Below, piece by piece: positions 1 to 6,738 of a DNA stretch of 11,608 nucleotides (position 1 is the first letter of the stretch; each line of letters begins with the position of its first letter). The notes under the pieces were generated by a model that was not told where the DNA came from, did not search any database, and saw only the letters and a list, made by a program, of their open reading frames with translations. The stretch is taken from positions 1-11,608 of the forward strand of contig CAMLSI010000127.1 in NCBI GenBank assembly GCA_946482585.1. The letters run 5' to 3'. The translations under genes were made by a program, and so were the position numbers. This DNA is from an uncultured Lysobacteraceae bacterium. GTDB lineage: Bacteria > Pseudomonadota > Gammaproteobacteria > Xanthomonadales > Rhodanobacteraceae.

Positions 1-287
1 GCCGCCGCGCCATCGTTGCCCGCATGCTGCGCAACCTGCGTCGCGCCTACGTCGAGAATGCAGCGTGGGACAAGGCGCTGCGTTGCACGGATCGTATCGT
101 CATGCTCGATCCGCTGGACGTCGCCGAATGCCGCGAACGGGGCAACCTCTATCTGAAGCTCGGTCACCACCGTGCGGCGTGCGAAGATTTCCGTCGATAT
201 CTCGCGCTGGTTCCGCAAGCAGACGACGCCGACGAGATCATGGCGCAATTGATCGCCAGTTCTTCACAGGCAGGTCGACTGCACTGA
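1..287 (+). CDS. SirB1-family TPR protein, C-terminal end (5' partial)
   Basis: The open frame enters from the left edge (first whole codon at 3) and ends at TGA 285-287; the internal ATG at 24 is not the true start. The roughly 94 visible residues are helical and TPR-like: a segment with LRRAYVENAAWDKALRC, then IVMLDP, then RERGNLYLKLGHHRAACEDF and RRYLALVP, ending with DADEIMAQL. This is the pattern of the C-terminal TPR pair in SirB1-family proteins (transglutaminase-like N-terminus plus TPRs), which have no firmly established biochemical role. The 3' end looks intact with a normal stop. It converges on the rubredoxin remnant and the multicopper oxidase, leaving only 68 bases between its stop and the oxidase stop. 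Another TPR protein is possible, because the N-terminal domain is outside the window. Confidence 0.75.
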   Translation, partial: RRAIVARMLRNLRRAYVENAAWDKALRCTDRIVMLDPLDVAECRERGNLYLKLGHHRAACEDFRRYLALVPQADDADEIMAQLIASSSQAGRLH

Positions 288-309
288 ACCCTGTTGCCGC
301 TGGCGAGTC

Positions 310-378
310 TCAGCCAACCTCGACCATCTCGAAGTCCGACTTCGTCACACCGCAATCAGGACACGTCCACGTGTCGGG
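310..378 (-). pseudogene. Rubredoxin remnant: C-terminal half only
   Basis: Read on the minus strand from 378 to the TGA at 310-312, the frame gives 22 residues containing TWTCPDCGVTKSDF and ending EMVEVG. W-x-C-P-x-C-G-x-x-K-x-x-F is the second iron-binding knuckle of rubredoxin and its usual C-terminus. A full rubredoxin is about 55 residues with a first CxxCG knuckle some 30 residues upstream. Here an in-frame TGA (379-381) directly precedes the fragment, and the DNA upstream encodes multicopper oxidase in another frame, so no first knuckle or start exists. Rubredoxins are small cytoplasmic Fe(Cys)4 electron carriers; this piece cannot bind iron alone and has no start codon. It ends 23 bases from the SirB1-type stop, which suggests an ancestral convergent pair. 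The call rests on motif recognition and is overlapped by the oxidase's final codons. Confidence 0.8.
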
Positions 379-3300
379 TCATGCCGGGCGGCGGCTTCAT
401 CACGTCGGTGTGCGCGGCGGCCGGTGCGTCATACAGCGGCTTGAGGAACGGCTGGCGCTGCGTCGTGTTCCAGGAGCGCAGCAGGCCCCAGGCACCGTTG
501 GTCAGGCCCTCGTACGAGGCATCCGGGTTGTACAGGTAGTCGACCGGTCCCTTGGCATCGAGGCGCGGCATGCGCATCAGCAGTTCGTAGTGCTCGGACA
601 GGATGATGAACTGCGTGCTGCGATAGCCCGAATCGGGCTCGAAGGGCTCGGCCAGCCAGCGCACGCCGTGCATCGTGAAATCGTGCATCGAGGTATGCGC
701 GCCGGCCAGCAGCCGGATCTGCACCTTGTCGCCTTCGTAGGCGTGCAGCAGCGGCGTGTAGGGATCGGTCTTGCCCATGCCGGCAGAAATCGGATCGCGC
801 GGGAAGGTGAAGCAGCCGGTGCCGCTGCACATGGGATTGATCTGCGCGCCGCCGGTGGGCTGGCGCGAGAAGGCAGGATCCAGGCGCTCGATCGAGCGGA
901 ACGCGGCGGACAGGTCGGCTGCGTCGGGCGCCGCCGCCGGATTGGTCACGAGCGGCTTGAACACGCGCAGCGGCAGCGGCTCGCCGCGGTAGTTCATCGA
1001 GATCATGCCGGCGCCGAAGTCGGTGACCAGCAGCGGCTGCGGCGGCCACGGCGCGGAACCGGGCAGGTTGGGAATCAGCGACTGCGGCAGTTGTGCGGTC
1101 GGCTGCGGCGGGCAGTTGAGGCAGTTGAGCACGTGGGCGGGATCGGCCCAGCCGTAGTAGCTCTGGTTCGGCGCCAGCGGGATGCAGTTGAAATCGGGCG
1201 GGCGTTGTTCAACGACTTTGCCGTCGGGATCGGTGTAGCGGTAGCAGTCCGGCCGGTGGCGGCTGCCGGCGGTGTAGGCGTGCTGGGTATCGCCCCACTC
1301 GAGCGCGAACTCGCGGTAGTTGTCGCCCTGGTTCGCGGGCGACTTGAACAGGATGTTGGCCGCGTAGCTGGTCGGGCCGCCGTCGTCACGTACGCCGAAC
1401 TGGGTCTCGCCGTCGAGCGAGGTCCAGGTCGAGCCGGCCGGTTCGATCAGCAGGCCGCCGTAGAGGCCGATCATCTGATGCGTGGACGGGCCGAAATGAT
1501 CGTGCGTGAACACGGTCATGTAGGTGCGGTCCTTCTCGCCGACCGCGGCGGGCTGCTGCATCAGCGGATCCAGCCACCAGCGCTGCACGGTGGCCTGGGC
1601 GCCTACCCAGGCGCGGCTCTCGGCGCCGGGACCGTTGCCCAGCGCGGCGATGGCCTTGGGATGCAGCTGACGCTGTTTGCGCCGCGCCGGATCCCAGAGG
1701 CCGCCCGTCTTGTTGATGCCTTCGATGCGTTCGCGCACTTCCTCGGGACTGAACGTGCCGTCCTCGTAGTTGAAGCCGTTGGCCGCGCCGTCGGAGGCCA
1801 TCACGTCGAATTTCACGAGATGGATGTGCTGGCCGAGGATGTCGGTGGGCGTACGCACTTCGAAATCGTCGAGTTCGAAATAGGCCGGCACCAGGTTGGT
1901 GTGCCAGTACTCGATGACGTCGTTGTTGTGGGCGCGGAAGAACAGCGGCTCGGGCGGGCGACGGCCCTCGACGTAATCTTTCACGTCGCCCCACAGCGAC
2001 AGGATGCGCTGCTGCGGGTAATGCCAGCCGGCCTTGTTGAACACCGCATCCAATTGCAGATTGGCGCCTTTGTAGCGGCGCAGTTCGTTGCCGACGGCCT
2101 TGCCGTCGACGACGGCCGGATCGGCGAACGGCGCGCCCGGCTGCGGGCCGCGCGGCAATCCGTTGACCTTGAACGGCGCGGGCTTCGCCTCCGGCGTGTA
2201 GCTGGCGTGCTGCGGCCGGCCGAAGAAGGCCATGGCGCGCTTCTCCGCGGCGGTGCCGTCTTCGGGCAGTTCGTAGGCGGTGATCGTGTGCAGGTCCTTG
2301 GACCAGTCCAGCGCCGTGTGCTGTTCGTTGGCGATCGTGGCGGCGCTGATCAGGTGACGCGGCAGACCGCCGTCGAGCCGTTCACCGGTTTTCGTGTCGA
2401 CGGCGAAATCCAGTGGCGGATGCGGCGGCCGGTGTCCGGCCACGCCCGGCACGAAGAACGGAAAGCCCGGATGACCCTCGCCCTCGACCCGTGCCTGGCC
2501 GTCGACGATGCGCACCTTGGCCGGCAGGGGCGCCATGGCGTACAGCGGCAGCGGCACCACGGCGGGAATCGGTGTGCCGCGCTGAATCTCGCCGTCCGGC
2601 AGGGCGCGCGCGTCACGGCGCGGACGGCCGTCCACATCGAGTGCGGTGCCGGCCTCGAACACGTCGTGCGTGCGGTACAGCGCCCACATCCCGGCCGCGA
2701 AGTGCGGGTAGAAGTGGCAATGGAAGATGGAATCGCCGGTGGTGAGGTTGCGGTTGCCGCTGCCGCCGAACACCAGCTCCGCGGTGAAGGACGACCCCGG
2801 ACCGATGGCCTGCGAATCCAGATAGTTGCTCTGGCTGGTCTCGGGCGAGCGCAGCCACTGGTGCGCGTGGTGATGATGGACGTGATGCACCGCCGCGCCC
2901 GAATGCAGCACGCGGAAACGCACGTGGTCGCCGAGATAGGCGTGGTAGACGTTGGACGGATCGTCCGGGTAGTACGCCCGGGTCGCCTTGCGCCCCGGCC
3001 GCGGCTTGCACGGGTCGGACGGTTCGAAGGTGAGCGGATCGGCGTTGAACTTCACCGTCAGATCCTGCAGCTCCGCCGTGGTGCACGGCGCATTGGCCGG
3101 CACGTCGACGACCAGGGCCGGATCGCCGATGGCCCAGGAGCTCAGGAAGAATTCCTCGAACTTGCATTCGGGGCAGTCGGCTGCCGGTCCCACGCCGATG
3201 CGGTTGGCCAGCACCTGCGGCGCGATGCCGCCGATGCCGTAGTTGATCGCGAAGGTGTCGGCGCCGGCGTCTTCGCGCGGCACCTGGCTGTTCTTCGCCG

Positions 3301-4273
3301 ACATGAAATCGGGGAAGGCCTGCACCACGTCCTGCGACTCGTGGTAGATCACCGTGACTTCGCGGAACGGACGATTGCGCTCCGGCAGCATGGGGTTGTC
3401 GCCGGCGGGAATGCTCAGCGGGCCGCGGCCGGGGCCGGTGATCAGCGCCGTCAGATCGGTGTGCACGATACGGCCGTCGCGATCGAGCATGCGCAGTATC
3501 GGCAGGCCTGCGCGGGCATGGCCCGGCGGATAGACGGCGTCGTAGTCGATGCGCGGATGGCCCGAGGGCAGCGTGCCGGTGGTGGCCAGGCGCAAGTCGT
3601 CCTCGCCGACCTGGCTGCGATACCACTCGCTCGCGCGCGGCTGCACGTTGACCGCGCCGAACAGGCCCGTGGACAACTGCATTTCGTTGAAATTGTTGTA
3701 CTGCCCGGCCGTGCTGTAGAGAAGGTTGGTGCCCTCTTCCTGCGCATACAGCCGGTAAGTGATGCGGTTGCCGGGCTGCACCAGGCCGGAGTGCTGGCCG
3801 TTGCCGATTTCCGGGTTCTGTCCTGCCCAGGTGCCGTCGCTGGCGATGGTGTCGATGGGCTGCAGCCCGGCGACGTGGATCGAGGCGGTGCGCGTGACCG
3901 GCTGCATCACGTCCGCGGGCGCCGGCGCGAGCAGATTCTGGAAACGAATCTCGAGGCAACTGCCGGCGTTGACGCGCAGCACCAGCGGGCGCGGACGCTT
4001 GTCCGGCCTCAGCATCACCTTGCCCGGCTTCAGCTCGGCATCGGTCGCGTCGGTGGAAACCACGTCGGCGCGCAGCGCGTAGATCTCGCCGTCGGTGCGC
4101 GTCGTGCCCAGGCGGTTGACCTGGAAGGCATGGTCCAGCGCGACGACGTCGGCCTGCACGGTTCCGTCGCAATGCCCGCGGGCCGGCGCGTCGGCCGCCT
4201 GCAGCGGCGACATGCAAACGGCGGGGATCAGCAGGGCGAAGGCGCACGGCCACGACCGCAACGGCAAGCGCAT
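356..4273 (-). CDS. Large exported multicopper oxidase (MnxG/MofA-like)
   Basis: 1305 residues. ATG at 4273-4271 follows GAGGTG (4283-4278). The N-terminus is a signal peptide with charged MRLPLR, a hydrophobic core and a likely cut after LQA at about residue 26, so the enzyme acts in the periplasm or outside. Copper-ligand motifs are visible in order: SIHVAG (131-136), HHVHHHHAHQW (463-473), the classic HCHxxxHxxxGM at 518-529 (includes the type 1 Cys519 and Met529), HNNDVIEYWH (782-791), HIHLVKF (816-822), THDHFGPSTHQ (923-933), and HDFTMHGVRW (1197-1206). Two extra CxxC pairs lie at 367-370 and 1051-1054. Ordinary laccase/CueO/CopA enzymes are about 500-600 residues; this length and the multiple cupredoxin-like blocks match the large manganese-oxidase-like class. 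The substrate is not proven; Mn(II) is one candidate. The last residues (about RHVDVS and the stop) are read from rubredoxin-derived DNA out of frame. It diverges from the SCO and cytochrome c genes, a matching functional context. Confidence 0.9.
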   Translation of the reverse strand: MRLPLRSWPCAFALLIPAVCMSPLQAADAPARGHCDGTVQADVVALDHAFQVNRLGTTRTDGEIYALRADVVSTDATDAELKPGKVMLRPDKRPRPLVLRVNAGSCLEIRFQNLLAPAPADVMQPVTRTASIHVAGLQPIDTIASDGTWAGQNPEIGNGQHSGLVQPGNRITYRLYAQEEGTNLLYSTAGQYNNFNEMQLSTGLFGAVNVQPRASEWYRSQVGEDDLRLATTGTLPSGHPRIDYDAVYPPGHARAGLPILRMLDRDGRIVHTDLTALITGPGRGPLSIPAGDNPMLPERNRPFREVTVIYHESQDVVQAFPDFMSAKNSQVPREDAGADTFAINYGIGGIAPQVLANRIGVGPAADCPECKFEEFFLSSWAIGDPALVVDVPANAPCTTAELQDLTVKFNADPLTFEPSDPCKPRPGRKATRAYYPDDPSNVYHAYLGDHVRFRVLHSGAAVHHVHHHHAHQWLRSPETSQSNYLDSQAIGPGSSFTAELVFGGSGNRNLTTGDSIFHCHFYPHFAAGMWALYRTHDVFEAGTALDVDGRPRRDARALPDGEIQRGTPIPAVVPLPLYAMAPLPAKVRIVDGQARVEGEGHPGFPFFVPGVAGHRPPHPPLDFAVDTKTGERLDGGLPRHLISAATIANEQHTALDWSKDLHTITAYELPEDGTAAEKRAMAFFGRPQHASYTPEAKPAPFKVNGLPRGPQPGAPFADPAVVDGKAVGNELRRYKGANLQLDAVFNKAGWHYPQQRILSLWGDVKDYVEGRRPPEPLFFRAHNNDVIEYWHTNLVPAYFELDDFEVRTPTDILGQHIHLVKFDVMASDGAANGFNYEDGTFSPEEVRERIEGINKTGGLWDPARRKQRQLHPKAIAALGNGPGAESRAWVGAQATVQRWWLDPLMQQPAAVGEKDRTYMTVFTHDHFGPSTHQMIGLYGGLLIEPAGSTWTSLDGETQFGVRDDGGPTSYAANILFKSPANQGDNYREFALEWGDTQHAYTAGSRHRPDCYRYTDPDGKVVEQRPPDFNCIPLAPNQSYYGWADPAHVLNCLNCPPQPTAQLPQSLIPNLPGSAPWPPQPLLVTDFGAGMISMNYRGEPLPLRVFKPLVTNPAAAPDAADLSAAFRSIERLDPAFSRQPTGGAQINPMCSGTGCFTFPRDPISAGMGKTDPYTPLLHAYEGDKVQIRLLAGAHTSMHDFTMHGVRWLAEPFEPDSGYRSTQFIILSEHYELLMRMPRLDAKGPVDYLYNPDASYEGLTNGAWGLLRSWNTTQRQPFLKPLYDAPAAAHTDVMKPPPGMTRHVDVS

Positions 4274-4309
4274 GGTTCACCTCGCAATGGGAAAGCGGTT
4301 GGCGGGTAG

Positions 4310-4329
4310 GAAACTTGTCTACAAGTTTC
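4310..4329. promoter_or_regulatory. Perfect 20-bp palindrome, likely operator
   Basis: The sequence GAAACTTGTCTACAAGTTTC has 9-bp arms around a CT centre, with every arm base matched. It is AT-rich against a GC-rich background and lies 37 bases upstream of the oxidase ATG, within the control region of the divergent genes. Symmetry and size fit a site for a dimeric repressor such as a TetR- or MarR-type protein (inference). There is no run of T after it on either strand, so a terminator is less likely. No regulator gene is present in the window to pair with it. Confidence 0.6.
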
Positions 4330-4373
4330 GTGTTGCACAATACCTAATCTGGAAGGGTTCGGGAGACTTTTCG

Positions 4374-4517
4374 ATGCGGGCCGGCCGTTCGTGCCGGAGG
4401 TTTCCGGCTTTCGCGACACGGCCACGCCGGCCGACTGCCGATGCAGTAGCCGGCGTTCCCCGACCCATGCCGTCTTCGATCCCCTGTCAGAAGTGCATTT
4501 GTCCAGAAGCTTGCTGA
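4374..4517 (+). CDS. Possible small Cys-rich protein upstream of SCO gene
   Basis: A 47-codon frame starts at ATG 4374 with GGGAG at 4361-4365 (8-base spacing), a reasonable ribosome-binding site, and stops at TGA 4515-4517. The first 30 residues are basic and Arg/Pro-rich. The C-terminus PCQKCICPEAC has four Cys in ten residues, a metal-binding-like cluster. It lies 136 bases upstream of the SCO start on the same strand. I recognise no family. It could be a metal-responsive leader peptide, a small copper-binding protein, or a chance frame in GC-rich DNA; the last is most likely without conservation evidence. Confidence 0.2.
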   Translation: MRAGRSCRRFPAFATRPRRPTADAVAGVPRPMPSSIPCQKCICPEAC

Positions 4518-4653
4518 GGCAGGCGTAAAAAACGGCGCCCGGCTATCATGAAAAATCATCATCGCCGCCGTCGCGCAGCCATGTCGTCCGCAAGGATTGC
4601 CGGCGTGTCGCTGGCGGGATAGGTTCACGGGCGGCAGCCATCCGGGGGCAATC

Positions 4654-5271
4654 ATGGGCAATGGAATCTGGTGCGGAGCGGTGCTGTTGCTCGGCACCGT
4701 CGGCGCGCACGCACAGGTCCGGGACCATGCCGCTCATGCGGCACAGGCTGCCGCCGCGGCGCAGTCGTTGCAGGGCGAGACGGTCGCCGGCACCGTCGCC
4801 GATGTGCCTGTGCGGGATCAGACGGGCCGCACACGGCATTTCCATCGGGATCTGGTCCAGGGGCGCCTGGCCGCGATCAATTTCATCTTCACCCGCTGCA
4901 CCACGGTATGTCCGCTGCTGGGCACGCGCTTCGCCCAAGTACAGAAGCAGCTCGGCGACGATGCCGCCCGTGTCGCCCTGATCTCGGTGAGCATCGACCC
5001 TGCGAACGACACGCCGCAGGAACTGGCGCGCTGGAGCCGTGCCTTCGGCGCCGCGCCGGGCTGGGACTTCGTCACCGGCGCGCGCGCGGACATCGACCGG
5101 CTGGCCCGTTCGCTGGGCGCGTCCGCCGCGGATCCGGCGTCGCATGCGCCGCTGGTGTTGCTGATCGACGAGCGTGGAAAGGCGCGGCCGTGGCGCCGGC
5201 TCGACGGCCTGGCCGACGCCGCGGTGCTGACGGCGGCGCTGCGCGATGCGCTGGCGCGACCCGTGGAATGA
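4654..5271 (+). CDS. SCO1/SenC-family copper chaperone
   Basis: 205 residues. I chose the ATG at 4654, not the in-frame ATG at 4597, because it follows a GGGGG ribosome-binding site (4644-4648) and starts a clean signal peptide (hydrophobic core GAVLLLGTVG, likely cut after AHA at residue 20). The mature protein has a short Ala/His-rich linker and then a thioredoxin-like SCO domain. It carries the copper-binding CxxxC (C82-TTV-C86, followed by P) and the conserved histidine H164 in SHAPLVLLID, plus the family stretch ISVSIDPANDTP (110-121). SCO proteins carry Cu(I)/Cu(II) in the periplasm and metallate copper enzymes, best known for cytochrome oxidase CuA. Here the divergent multicopper oxidase is a likely client, by context. 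The stop overlaps the next start (ATGA, 5268-5271), so the two are translationally coupled. Confidence 0.9.
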   Translation: MGNGIWCGAVLLLGTVGAHAQVRDHAAHAAQAAAAAQSLQGETVAGTVADVPVRDQTGRTRHFHRDLVQGRLAAINFIFTRCTTVCPLLGTRFAQVQKQLGDDAARVALISVSIDPANDTPQELARWSRAFGAAPGWDFVTGARADIDRLARSLGASAADPASHAPLVLLIDERGKARPWRRLDGLADAAVLTAALRDALARPVE

Positions 5272-6434
5272 ATCTGGCCGCCGTTCTCTTCGCTGCATTG
5301 CCGGCTCTGCAAGGCAGCCCCGGATCAGCCGACGGCGGCGAGCGAATCTTCCGCGAGGGTGTTTCGCCGCGCGGCACGCCCCTGGTCGCGACCGTGGGCG
5401 TCGGCGACGCGGTACCGGCCGCGCTGCTGCCGTGCGTGAATTGTCACGGCGCGGACGGCCGCGGCCGCAGCGAGGGTGGCGTACGGCCGGCCGATATCAG
5501 CCCGTCCGCACTGCTGCGACCGTTGCGAAACGAGCGGCGGCAACGGCCGGCCTATGACGCCTCGCGGCTGCGCCGGGCCATCACCATGGGCGTGGATGCG
5601 GGCGGCGAGCTCCTGGATACGGCGATGCCGCGCTACGCGTTGAGCCTCGCCGATGCGGACGATCTGCTGGCCTATCTGGCCCGCCTGGATCAGCGGCAGG
5701 AGGCCGGTGTCGCGCCGGATCGCCTGCGCGTCGGCGTGCGCGGCGCCGCGCTGGTCGCGCCGGCGCAGGCAATCTACGGACGGCAGCTGGAACTTGTGCA
5801 CTTGTCGCGTCCGCCCTCGCCGGGCGACGACCTGCTGCTGCTCATCGACGGCAGCGCCGACGGCGGCGACAGCCTCATTGCCGCTGCTGCCGAGGAATTG
5901 CCGGCCATCGTTTTCGCGACCGACGGCGCCGACCCGGGGCGCAGCGGCTTCGTCGTCACCGCTTCGCTGGCGGCGCGGCAGCGGGTACTGGACGGCCTCG
6001 CGGCATCGGTGCCGGCGCCGCGGGTGATACGGGACTGCAGCGAGGCCGCGGGACTCGCGACGGCCCACACGCTGCTGCTGACCGACCGCGTCGCCGCCAC
6101 GTGCGACCTCACACGGCTCGCATGGCCCACGGGGCAAAGCCTGCGCATCGCGCTTCCGGCGCCGCCCGAGGCATCGCTGCGGCAGGCGGTGGCGGAGCAC
6201 GTGCTGCAACTGATCGTGGAACTGCTCCAGCAGGCCGGCCGCGACGTGTCGCGCGCGGCATTGGTCACTCGGCTGCAAACGGTGGATGGACCGGCACTCG
6301 GCAAGCTGCCGCCGCTGCGCTGGAGCGCGACACGGCGGCATGGCCTGGACCAGGTCTGGCTGCTGCGGCTGGACGACAGAGACGGCCGCCTGCAACCGGC
6401 GCCCGGCTGGGTTGCCGTGCCCGAGGCGCAGTAG
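5268..6434 (+). CDS. Cytochrome c fused to degenerate periplasmic-binding domain
   Basis: 388 residues, starting in the ATGA overlap with the SCO gene and ending at TAG 6432-6434. A short hydrophobic N-terminus (MNLAAVLFAALPALQG) is a probable signal peptide, although it lacks the usual positive charge. Residues about 22-142 are a class I cytochrome c: the haem-binding CVNCH at 56-60 followed by GADGRG, and a probable axial Met120 in TAMPRYALSLADADDLLAYL. Residues about 150-388 resemble a shortened type 1 periplasmic binding protein: RLRVGVRGA, then LLLLIDGS. The end is typical of amino-acid-binding ABC receptors: a helix with LQQAGRDVSRAALV, then PPLRWSATRRHGLDQVWLLR and a final Trp near PAPGW. 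Likely role: periplasmic electron transfer with the oxidase. The binding domain may sense a ligand or be structural. Haem c binding is secure; the C-terminal assignment is moderate. Confidence 0.8.
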   Translation: MNLAAVLFAALPALQGSPGSADGGERIFREGVSPRGTPLVATVGVGDAVPAALLPCVNCHGADGRGRSEGGVRPADISPSALLRPLRNERRQRPAYDASRLRRAITMGVDAGGELLDTAMPRYALSLADADDLLAYLARLDQRQEAGVAPDRLRVGVRGAALVAPAQAIYGRQLELVHLSRPPSPGDDLLLLIDGSADGGDSLIAAAAEELPAIVFATDGADPGRSGFVVTASLAARQRVLDGLAASVPAPRVIRDCSEAAGLATAHTLLLTDRVAATCDLTRLAWPTGQSLRIALPAPPEASLRQAVAEHVLQLIVELLQQAGRDVSRAALVTRLQTVDGPALGKLPPLRWSATRRHGLDQVWLLRLDDRDGRLQPAPGWVAVPEAQ

Positions 6435-6497
6435 GGGCGAAGGTGTGCCGTGTCGTCTCTCGCCGCGGTCCGGCTGCCGGTGTTCAGCAGCGCACGG

Positions 6498-6738
6498 CTA
6501 TTCGCCCGGCTGTGCGTACTGCTCGATCACGCGCTTCTTCTTCTCCGTCGCAACGCTCTCGCGCACTCCGCGCAGCCGCGGCTTTGCATCGAACACGATG
6601 CCGTCCTTGATGATGTAGTCGACGCCCCGACGCACGCGGACTTGCCGTCGGCGCCGAGGCGCGAGTGGGTTTCCCTGATGACGGCGATGTCGACGAGGTT
6701 GCCCGTATCGGTGCTGTCTCGTCGCCAAAAAATCCGTG
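6498..6738 (-). pseudogene. Amidohydrolase-like C-terminal remnant, frameshifted
   Basis: The minus-strand frame ending at TAG 6500-6498 gives DYIIKDGIVFDAKPRLRGVR and then ESVATEKKKRVIEQYAQPGE. The I-K-D-G-I-V-x-D-A segment resembles the C-terminal strand of metal-dependent amidohydrolases. Upstream the same frame becomes an Arg-rich nonsense string, but the neighbouring frame (about 6738-6642) reads sensibly, with GNLVDIAVIRETHSRLGADGK. Restoring one G at about 6641 joins the two frames as DGKVRVRRGVDYIIKDG, so a single-base deletion is the simplest explanation. No start or catalytic HxH region exists upstream, so the gene is also 5'-truncated. It is a decayed fragment downstream of, and convergent with, the cytochrome c gene. 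The family call is moderate; the frameshift reading is well supported by sense on both sides. Confidence 0.5.

Larger units (their letters stand above)
4274..4653. other. Divergent intergenic region between oxidase and SCO genes
   Basis: 380 bases between the oxidase start (minus strand) and the chosen SCO start (plus strand). Contents: the oxidase ribosome-binding site at 4278-4283, a 20-bp perfect palindrome at 4310-4329, an AT-richer stretch at 4331-4350, and a small Cys-rich ORF at 4374-4517. There is also a TATCAT hexamer at 4544-4549 that could be a -10 box for the SCO gene, although no good -35 lies 16-18 bases upstream. No tRNA or riboswitch fold was recognised. It must carry promoters for both directions, but I cannot assign start points with confidence. 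Confidence 0.5.

Noticed and set aside
301..316. Hairpin TGGCGAG/CTC(A)GCCA between the convergent SirB1-type and oxidase genes as a terminator
   Set aside because: The stem is short and bulged, has no T-run, and lies within the rubredoxin remnant's final codons.
65..4309. Plus-strand open frame of 1414 codons covering almost the whole oxidase gene
   Set aside because: It is the antisense shadow of the oxidase in GC-rich DNA. The translation is Arg/Gly/Val/His-rich without recognisable domains, while the minus-strand frame has a signal peptide and full copper motifs.
2613..4340. Second minus-strand frame of 575 codons overlapping the oxidase start
   Set aside because: Arg/Ala/Gly-rich low-complexity translation in the shifted frame of the oxidase; no signal peptide or motif.
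4548..4622. 24-codon ORF (MKNHHRRRR start) before the SCO gene
   Set aside because: No ribosome-binding site, and its start overlaps a possible -10 hexamer; too short to support.
4597..4653. Longer SCO start at ATG 4597
   Set aside because: It adds 19 polar residues in front of a good signal peptide and lacks a ribosome-binding site; ATG 4654 has GGGGG just upstream.
4671..5267. Upstream extension of the cytochrome c frame through the SCO gene
   Set aside because: The frame is open but its translation before 5268 is Arg-rich nonsense overlapping the SCO domain. The ATG at 5268 in the ATGA overlap begins the hydrophobic leader.
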